From the NCBI GenBank assembly GCA_015657535.1, contig JADHZB010001359.1, positions 1-15,061 of the forward strand: 15,061 bases of DNA, given 5' to 3'. The stretch is from Nephromyces sp. MM_2019. Lineage: Eukaryota > Apicomplexa > Aconoidasida > Nephromycida. The notes beneath the pieces were generated by a model, which had not been told where the DNA came from, searched no databases, and worked only from the letters and a program-made list of their open reading frames with translations. Of this stretch, positions 9,867 to 15,061 are shown piece after piece. Positions within the stretch are counted from its first letter, which is position 1. Each line of letters starts with the position of its first letter. The position numbers and the translations under genes were made by a program.

Positions 9867-10127
9867 CTAAGCAGCGCAACCAGATATTCTGAATGGGGCG
9901 ACCTCGTTTTTAATTACCAGGTTTTTACCCTTCTCGCTTTCATCCCTAGTTATTATAAAATTCGCGTTTTTGCATTTAATTTGTGCTATCAGCGCATCTT
10001 TAGCCGTCGTTGGCAAGTCACACTTCAAAAGCACTTTATATTCTTTCAGTAGAAGAGCAGGAGGCACTTGCTTCTGCTCTAAATATATATAGCCAGGAAA
10101 AACAGCCGCCATTGCAGTTTCAATCAT
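9867..10127 (-). CDS. Small ORF, probable last exon or short gene, convergent with the giant gene
   Basis: 86 codons from ATG at 10127 to TAG at 9867. The frame is open upstream to 10172, and a possible acceptor (ATTATCGCACAG) would begin an exon at 10161 and add RTKRDPFGA before the Met. The protein is balanced in composition, unlike the Phe/Leu-rich chance ORFs nearby: AMAAVFPGYIYLEQKQ, then PPALLLKEYKVLLK, then a Lys-rich, mixed C-terminal half ending RISGCAA. I see no recognisable domain and no clear membrane segment or signal peptide. Its stop lies 60 bp from the stop of the giant gene, a tail-to-tail arrangement. It could be a stand-alone gene or the 3' exon of a gene running in from the right; chance cannot be excluded. 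Confidence 0.5.
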   Translation of the reverse strand: MIETAMAAVFPGYIYLEQKQVPPALLLKEYKVLLKCDLPTTAKDALIAQIKCKNANFIITRDESEKGKNLVIKNEVAPFRISGCAA

Positions 10128-10180
10128 TGCACCGAAGGGGTCTCTCTTAGTGCGAGTTGCGCTGTGCGATAATTACGTGC

Positions 10181-10244
10181 TTTTGAGAGTTTTTATTATA
10201 TAAGCTATTCTGTAATAATTTCAGTGACCGTATTTTTGCGCAGT
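10181..10244 (+). repeat. Diverged dispersed repeat, copy 2
   Basis: This is the partner of the copy at 8892-8956, with both 12-bp anchors perfect. It sits just to the right of the minus-strand candidate ORF and to the left of the 105-bp duplication. It may be an old transposon fragment or a conserved non-coding element. Confidence 0.45.
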
Positions 10245-10561
10245 TACATCCGCATTTTGGTGTATTTGGCTTTTCTCTGAAGCCTTTTTTGGTGCTCAAA
10301 GGACCAAAAAAACCTCTGCAAACTTGGATTTTGGCAACAACTCCAGAAGAGTTTAAGTATCTTTTGTTTCCTGTGGGTGAATGCGGAGTAACTGATACCA
10401 GATTACTAGCAAAAAAGTGTGGGTTTTGTCAACAATCTGGAACAACTCAAGAGCAGTCTGAGTATCTTGTGTTTCCTGTGGATCAATGCTCAGTAACTGA
10501 TACTGGAGTACTAGCAAAAAAGTGTAGGTTTTATCGAAAAAGCTACAGATTTTTTAACTAG
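10225..10561 (+). other. Open frame over a 105-bp duplication; probably not coding
   Basis: The frame is open from an acceptor-like TAATAATTTCAG (ending 10224) to TAG at 10559-10561. The product would contain two 35-residue copies sharing the pattern YL-FPV-C-VTDT-LAKKC. However, the copies differ at about 15 amino-acid-changing codons and only about 3 silent ones, so I see no sign of protein-level constraint. It is listed to explain the stretch; coding is possible but unlikely. Confidence 0.3.
10336..10545 (+). repeat. 105-bp tandem duplication (two copies)
   Basis: Copy 1 is 10336-10440 and copy 2 is 10441-10545. They share long blocks such as TTTCCTGTGG, AGTAACTGATAC and CTAGCAAAAAAGTGT, with scattered substitutions and no indels. 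Confidence 0.85.
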
Positions 10562-11277
10562 GAAGATACTAAACTGAAAGTAGAAACTAAATTATATTAT
10601 GATCGTATTAACACTAACATACAAAGTGAATTATAGCAAACAATTTTCTCCTACAATTATTTCCTAATATAAAAGAGGAGCCATGTGGAATTATGTTTCT
10701 TACAGATGAATTTCCTAATGTAGGTCAGCAGCTTCCATTCGTGCTCCCTCTAACTTTGCCGCGTTTTAATAACGGTAATGGCGCGGAATATACCCAATAA
10801 TCTGCATCTTAAATGAATTCATATTCAGTAGTGAGGATGAGTCTTTCATACCGCTAAAAATCTCGGAAAATGATGTGCCTTCGCTTTTATATCAGCGGTT
10901 GTTCGTCATGTTCGCTTCATCTTGAAGGTTTTTCATGTTTGCTTCACATTGAAGTCTTCTTGCTTGCGATTGCAATTAAAAGCGAGTCCTGCGCAACTTC
11001 GCTTTTCAGCGCTTATATAGCTACTTCAGCTTGCTGGGATGCACCTTCTGCGAATGTACCCTTGTTGCTTGATGAAAAGGGAATATTTTGCATTTTATGC
11101 CGTTGTAAATTCATGGGGCATGCTCTCGTGTATTGAAGAGTGTTAAATTAAGGTGGAGCAGCGCAGCATGTGGGAGTATCCCGCTAATTTTTAGGCTTTT
11201 CATTCCTTTCCGCGTGAGATATGTCCACTTTAGATAGAGTTGCTGCATGGAGTTTGTCCTACTGTATGAAAGCAGTC
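10562..11277. other. No supported gene
   Basis: AT-rich sequence without a convincing exon. A 27-bp duplication lies at 10906-10959 (TCATGTTCGCTTCATCTTGAAGG, then a diverged copy). Plus-strand (10870-11136) and minus-strand (11111-11296) ORFs are open here but show nothing beyond length. The minus-strand frame at 11111-11296 is open back to about 11353 and is the better of the two. Confidence 0.4.
10906..10959. repeat. 27-bp imperfect duplication
   Basis: TCATGTTCGCTTCA at 10906 and TCATGTTTGCTTCA at 10933 begin two 27-bp units. On the minus strand they would encode the 9-residue repeat LQCEANMKN / LQDEANMTN, and on the plus strand SLHLEGFSC / LLHIEVFLL. Neither reading is supported. Confidence 0.6.
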
Positions 11278-11557
11278 TTATTGTGTAAAAGTCCATCTCA
11301 CTAAATGGAACTCTATCGTACCATATGGAATTGGGCGCTTGAAAAAGTGCTCTCTACTAAGTAAAAGTTTAATAAAACCTGCTCCTTCGCTAAAATAATA
11401 GTTTTACTCACCAGAGTAGAAATCCGTCGTGGTTCATTGGAAAATGGGCAAAACCGCAATGCCTTCTGCATTGATCGTATGCTTTTTCTGGCGAAGTGTC
11501 AATAGCTCCACGGATCTTGTTCAAGGAAGCGACCCTCACAAAACACCAAATGCCTAC
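11278..11557 (-). CDS. Weak two-exon candidate on the minus strand
   Basis: A minus-strand frame is open from 11557 down to a consensus donor TG|GTGAGT (exon end 11412) and reads SLNKIRGAIDTSPEKAYDQC then RRHCGFAHFPMNHDGFLL. A 55-bp possible intron (11357-11411) ends in AACTTTTACTTAG, and the frame continues C-REHFFKRPIPYGTIEFH to a stop at 11278. The donor and acceptor fit in phase, but the pieces are short, the 5' border is not fixed, and I know no homologous family. A different frame across 11111-11353 is also open, so at most one of these is right. Confidence 0.25.
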
Positions 11558-11947
11558 TTAAGCCTACTTTCCCAGACTAGCAGCAGAATATGAATGCAAA
11601 AGACCCATAAAACACAAACTAAGGCTAGACACCAATTCAGGGCCAAACGGCGAGGTAAACCTATATAAGATCCGCATTCTATCGTGGGTCAGACTTTATT
11701 TTTAAAGCTTTTCCGGGAAAATAAGCAGCACTGCCTGCAGCTGTATAAAGGACGGTTCAATCTGCGAACATTTCGACGGATAATCTTAATTCCTCCTTAG
11801 TATGGGATACTTTTGCTACATCTACATACTTTTCAGTACCAGCCTCTTGCTTTGGTATATAGAACTAATTCCTGATTTAACTACTATTAGAGATCAATCG
11901 GCATAGAAAACAAAGTAATTTTTTAAGCTTGACCTAGATTTCTCCGG

Positions 11948-12310
11948 TTAAAACATAGCATAGAATTGCGTCTTTTTCTTCTTCCTGCCATCACCAATAA
12001 TAGCACAAAATTTTTTGATGCTAAATAGCAGAGGCTCAAAGACACTTGCCTCTTCCACTCGCCCATGGCTCGAAAAGTTAACAAGCTCATCAAAAGGCTG
12101 CAAATTACGTAAAAAGCATTATTTTCACTACACCGTGGCCGCCAATACAATTCTTTTCCCGCGAAAGCGCCTAAATTCCTGCTCTTCATTAGCTAGCAGA
12201 TATGCTAGAGATCTAATAGTTTTTGTTGGAACTAACTTCGAAGAAGGCGATGAAGCCATAATTGCTCTTCTTGAAGGGAAAAAAGATAACTCGCGGCTAA
12301 TCGCGTGCAT
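11948..12310 (-). CDS. Two-exon candidate, faint SF1-helicase-like pattern, possibly decayed
   Basis: Exon 1 would run 12310-12134 (from ATG; another ATG lies within) and exon 2 12097-11948, with a 36-bp intron (GTGTAG...TTTGCAG) in phase 0. The joined reading is about 108 residues. Exon 1 has TKTIRSLAYLLANEEQEF then KRIVLAAT; exon 2 starts PFDELV and has RVEEASVFEPLL then FCAIIGDGRK. The order of a KTxTI segment, VLAAT..DELV, EEAS..EP and IIGD recalls motifs I, Ia, II and III of UPF1/DNA2-type SF1 helicases. The Walker A glycines are missing, motif II is EEAS rather than DEAS, and the usual spacing is collapsed. This is a hint only: a decayed fragment, an unrelated exon, or chance. It has no clear promoter or neighbours. 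Confidence 0.25.
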
Positions 12311-12438
12311 TATCGGTTATCCTTCAGCAACGCAAATACGTTGTGCATAGCGTTTCATCATACGAAGCCGAAAATTCAGCTTTCTGTGAACAAAGCGAAA
12401 GCTAGCTTTCGGTAAGCAGATGTCCAAATATTGGGATT

Positions 12439-12717
12439 CTAACGAAACGTTAAGAGATGATGTAATCTTGTATGCTGCTTCTCCACACTGACGTGGGTAC
12501 TTAGTTTCGTATCTTTCGCACGTTCTTGCTCGCAGGCTTGCGGGCAGGTTTCAGGCACAAATTTACCAGCACAAGTCTCTACGCCCTTAAAGAAGCAGTG
12601 AATAAAAGGCCAAACTTGGTAAGACGGTTTTGAAGAAGAAACTCGGTGGACTGAAAGACTCGCATAGCTGGAAGAAGCATATTGGAATTGAGAACTGCCG
12701 CATATGCAGATTAACAT
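12439..12717 (-). CDS. Cys-containing ORF, 92 codons, doubtful
   Basis: The frame runs from ATG at 12717 to TAG at 12439. It has several cysteines close together (CFFKGVETCAGKFVPETC, then PQACEQE) and a basic His-rich end. There is no signal peptide or known Cys-motif spacing (not Kazal, not thrombospondin type 1). It lies between other weak minus-strand blocks on the same strand, so it could be an exon; a possible donor GTAAAT follows TGTGCTG inside it. Without homology this remains an open frame. Confidence 0.22.
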   Translation of the reverse strand: MLICICGSSQFQYASSSYASLSVHRVSSSKPSYQVWPFIHCFFKGVETCAGKFVPETCPQACEQERAKDTKLSTHVSVEKQHTRLHHLLTFR

Positions 12718-13005
12718 CGCAAAAGTAGGACGCGATAGGAGCAGCTATTCGCCGCAAACCGCCCAGACGAGACGTGTGTGAAGCAGCAGATATTTTCTCT
12801 TCCGGCCATAGAAATATGGGTTATTTTCATGACAACATTTATTACATCATCTCTATTATTATTTTGCAAATTTTTAAAGGATAAAATGCAGTAAGCATAG
12901 GGAGATAATAGGTATCATTTATCCAGCTAAAGCAGTACAAAATAGGTAGACTAGATTATTATCTGTCCTAAAAAGTAGAAATTTTGCTTGCTACCAAAGA
13001 TCAGC
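12718..13005. other. No feature seen
   Basis: AT-rich non-coding-looking sequence between two weak minus-strand candidates. I see no ORF, repeat array or RNA gene. Confidence 0.4.
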
Positions 13006-13162
13006 CTAAGACGAGCCTCTAGCAATGGCGTCTGGGTACGATATAGTTGTAGGGATGTGAAACGAAGATGACTTGAAGAAAAAGTACTCTAGTAACCGCT
13101 GAATAAACAGGAATCGAAAGCCGTAAAGGCATGGAGCTGTAATGGCCTTTGGATCATACCCC
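13006..13162 (-). CDS. Minus-strand exon candidate with strong acceptor
   Basis: On the minus strand a good acceptor (CTCGCTTTCTTCTATTGCAG) ends at 13163, followed by an open frame of 51 codons to TAG at 13006. It reads GYDPKAITAPCLYGFRFLF then IQRLLEYFFFKSSSFHIPTT, and ends DAIARGSS. The middle is partly hydrophobic, but this strand is T-rich, so Phe/Leu runs arise easily. A second frame through the same acceptor is also open (45 codons from an ATG inside the supposed intron), which weakens the case. Function unknown. Confidence 0.3.
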
Positions 13163-13850
13163 CTGCAATAGAAGAAAGCGAGAATATTAGGAAGCAGGAA
13201 ATTACAAAAATGCAGAAAACTGTCATTTCAAAAGCACAAAACCTAAAAAGAGAATATAAATGGCGAAGATAGCCTCAGTAGAGTGGAGAAATGAGCAATA
13301 AATGGTAAAATTTCTGCTAAAATAGTACTGCAAAAGTAGAATAGCCTGGTATGAAGCATTTAAAATGCCGGCATTCATTACTCAGAAGAAGGTAAGAAAC
13401 TAGTCTTAATGGTTAGTCACTAAAAATTGATAAGGAATGTAAGCAAGCGGAGCTTGAAGCAAGGCTTTTGACAAAAAACTGAGACTTCAAGTTCACTGTA
13501 AAAAACACTTCGCGTCATAGCGTTGAGATCCTCGCAACACACAACAGTTTTGGTTGTCTTTATAAGCAATGTTGATAGACTTCGCAGAATTACGCTAATA
13601 TAATACTTCTAATGAGTTCACGAGTCTGCTAACGAATAACGAGAGGATGCAGCGATGTTCAGGAATATATATCCAAGACTCAACTGAATTGATAGCCTAA
13701 AAGTAACTCGAGGAAGAAGTGACTACCAAAACTTAAAACAGTGGGCTTCAGACTAGAGAGAATGAAGCCAAACAAGGCGAAACGGCACAAAATCTCCAGC
13801 GGATCAAAAATCACAGCAGCAGAGGTATGAAAAGAGCGGATTTAGCGAAA

Positions 13851-13949
13851 ATACGCACACTTGATATCACACACAGATGTAATATTTGATATGATAGAAA
13901 GATACGCTTGATATCACTCACACATATAATACTGGATATCACAGAAGCA
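13851..13949. repeat. Two diverged ~50-bp copies around TTGATATCAC
   Basis: Copies start at 13851 (ATACGCACACTTGATATCAC) and 13902 (ATACGCTTGATATCACTCAC); each continues through an A/T-rich part with TAATA and a second GATAT. They merge rightward into the CA-rich region. Confidence 0.55.
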
Positions 13950-13967
13950 CAAGCACATGCAGTACAT

Positions 13968-13986
13968 CACACACACACACACACAC
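13968..13986. repeat. (CA)n microsatellite
   Basis: An uninterrupted 19-nt alternating CA run inside a wider CACA-rich segment (about 13910-14010). Confidence 0.9.
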
Positions 13987-14108
13987 TCGGCATCACACAT
14001 GCATACAATACCATGCACAATCAGCAAAACACAAACATGTTCTGTAATATAAACATGCTTCAATGAGCCATTCAAAAACGAATCAAAATTCTAACGTGTA
14101 AAAAGAGT

Positions 14109-14285
14109 CTATTTCGCACAGTAGACGGATCCCGGGGTCTTCAAAGAGGTAAAATTCTGAGGAAGCCTCCTCTTGGCATATTCCTGCATTTGGCTGGATA
14201 CAAAATCATCAAAGAAGCAGTTGAGCACAAAGCACTTAGTTTGCTGGTAGGATGCCAATTCAAAGGCTGGAATCTTATTTCTCAT
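14109..14285 (-). CDS. Minus-strand exon candidate, 58 codons
   Basis: The frame runs from ATG at 14285 to TAG at 14109. A pyrimidine-rich stretch directly before it (GCATTTTTTGTTTTCTAATGAG) could be an acceptor, which would make the ATG part of the splice site and start the exon at Lys/Asn. The product is balanced and mostly hydrophilic: PAFELASYQQTKCFVLNCFF, then DDFVSSQMQEYAKRRLPQNF, ending PGSVYCAK. This composition differs from the Phe/Leu-rich chance frames around it, which is the main reason to list it. I do not recognise the family. Confidence 0.4.
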   Translation of the reverse strand: MRNKIPAFELASYQQTKCFVLNCFFDDFVSSQMQEYAKRRLPQNFTSLKTPGSVYCAK

Positions 14286-14478
14286 TAGAAAACAAAAAAT
14301 GCGATTAAAACATCAAAAATTAGCCACTTTAAAGCAAGAATAGGGAGTTAAAGGCGAGAAAAAAGGCTGCCTGAGCGTTTGAATATACTGCACGCACTAC
14401 CTAGGAAAAGCTTTGTCTAATAAGCACAGTGCAAGAGTTTATAATCATGAGTGTCTATATGATTTTACAATCTATATA

Positions 14479-14568
14479 TCTTGCTGTATCTAGCAGAATC
14501 TACCTGCATCTAACCATATCTACCTGCATCTACCCATCTCTAGCCATGCCTACCTGCATCTATCTATC
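14479..14568. repeat. Array of about nine 10-bp units (TCTANCNNNN)
   Basis: Units at strict 10-bp spacing from 14479: TCTTGCTGTA, TCTAGCAGAA, TCTACCTGCA, TCTAACCATA, TCTACCTGCA, TCTACCCATC, TCTAGCCATG, CCTACCTGCA, TCTATCTATC. TCTACCTGCA and its one-base variant account for three. The reverse strand unit is TGCAGGTAGA. Confidence 0.85.
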
Positions 14569-14857
14569 TTTGCAGTAGGGATTTCAAATATTATAAAGAG
14601 CACACCTTGAATAATGCTCAAAATCAATGAAGCAATTCATATAGGGTGCATTGATTTATTAGAGTTTTGATGAAATAACACAAAAAACATGGTGAAGATG
14701 CAGATAAACGTGAGCAAGCGAATCCCACAAGCCATCAGTCACCTTTTCGCTTAATTTTTGCATGAGATGAAACAATGAAAAAACTTAAAGTATAAAACAG
14801 CAGCAAAAAAGAAGGAATGTAGAAAGATATATATATAAAGCGAATAAACTTTAGCAA

Positions 14858-14871
14858 ACACACACACACAC
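14858..14871. repeat. (AC)7 microsatellite
   Basis: Alternating AC run; an ATATATATA run lies 22 bp to its left. Confidence 0.85.
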
Positions 14872-14966
14872 GTCTGAAATTAAACTTCCCACATCTTCTG
14901 GTTTAAAACATCAATCAACAGAAAACGCAGGCATTTTAGAGGAGTATTTTCCGTCTTCAAAGCATA

Positions 14967-14984
14967 CCGTCAAAAATAACAATT
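14967..14984 (+). repeat. 18-bp direct repeat, copy 1
   Basis: CCGTCAAAAATAACAATT, identical to 15044-15061, 77 bp apart. Confidence 0.9.
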
Positions 14985-15043
14985 TTTCTCCATTCAGGAA
15001 TAGAAGGAGAGAGAACAAACGTACACACACACAGAGAGGTGTG

Positions 15044-15061
15044 CCGTCAAAAATAACAATT
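15044..15061 (+). repeat. 18-bp direct repeat, copy 2 (window end)
   Basis: Perfect copy of 14967-14984; the window ends exactly inside or at the end of this copy, so its true length is unknown. Confidence 0.9.

Larger units (their letters stand above)
13163..14108. other. No supported gene; repeat-bearing stretch
   Basis: Several 45-55 codon minus-strand frames are open but are Phe/Leu-rich and have no clear borders. The right part (13851-13990) holds GATATC-containing copies and a CA tract. I see no tRNA or snRNA signature. Confidence 0.4.
14286..15061. other. Repeat-rich right end, no supported gene
   Basis: Contains a 10-bp array (14479-14568), an AT run (about 14828-14836), CA tracts (14858-14871, 15023-15033) and an 18-bp direct repeat (14967, 15044). 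No frame of note on either strand. If the minus-strand gene is real, this would be its upstream or intron sequence. Confidence 0.45.

Noticed and set aside
11400..11800. tRNA or small nuclear RNA gene
   Set aside because: No paired A-box/B-box, no T-loop GTTCRAN, and no U-snRNA core sequences seen on either strand.
12015..12350. 111-codon plus-strand frame
   Set aside because: It overlaps the minus-strand candidate at 11948-12310, has a basic, Ser-rich start and no motif. The minus-strand reading is slightly more protein-like, though both may be chance.
13851..14010. CRISPR-like array around the GATATC repeats
   Set aside because: Only two diverged copies, no constant repeat or spacer lengths, in a eukaryotic simple-repeat context.

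Overview
The window looks like nuclear DNA from a protist-type eukaryote with spliceosomal introns. Reading frames end at borders with GTATGT/GTAAGG donors and pyrimidine-rich TTTAG/TTCAG acceptors. Coding sequence is full of serine-rich, low-complexity protein, and introns carry TGTG-rich simple repeats. There are no bacterial gene clusters, Shine-Dalgarno sites, rRNAs or tRNAs. The style (huge low-complexity proteins, a few introns of 0.4-0.9 kb, moderate AT bias) resembles apicomplexans or other alveolates. That placement is inference; no gene here fixes the taxon.

Region 1 (1-9806, + strand) is most of one very large gene, open at the left edge. I join five exons (frame from nt 2 to 1931; 2326-2526; 2908-2976; 3584-8461; 9397-9806). 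All four introns are phase 1, and the joined frame runs 2,495 codons to a TAG at 9804-9806. The protein is mostly disordered and Ser-rich. It has a Gly/Glu/Arg 11-residue repeat at the visible N-end, a poly-Ser tract, a 9-residue repeat, and several hydrophobic-then-acidic patches of the kind that bind SUMO, including its extreme C-terminus. A ubiquitin-interacting-motif-like helix is created by joining exons 3 and 4. I do not recognise the family.

Region 2 (9807-15061) has no long ORF. The best coding candidate is a minus-strand ORF (9867-10127, possibly from 10161) whose stop lies 60 bp from the stop of the big gene, suggesting a tail-to-tail neighbour. Further right are short minus-strand open blocks with splice-like edges (11278-11557, 11948-12310, 13006-13162, 14109-14285). 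The simple repeats change from TGTG on the + strand in the big gene's introns to CACA at the right end. Together this suggests, but does not prove, a minus-strand gene or genes with small exons. The rest is simple and tandem repeat: a 105-bp duplication, a 10-bp array, GATATC-containing copies, (CA)n tracts and an 18-bp direct repeat whose second copy ends the window.

The most interesting items are the multi-SIM giant protein with a splice-made UIM-like motif, the intron repeat with hairpin covariation, and the decamer array whose reverse strand repeats CAG|GTAGA.
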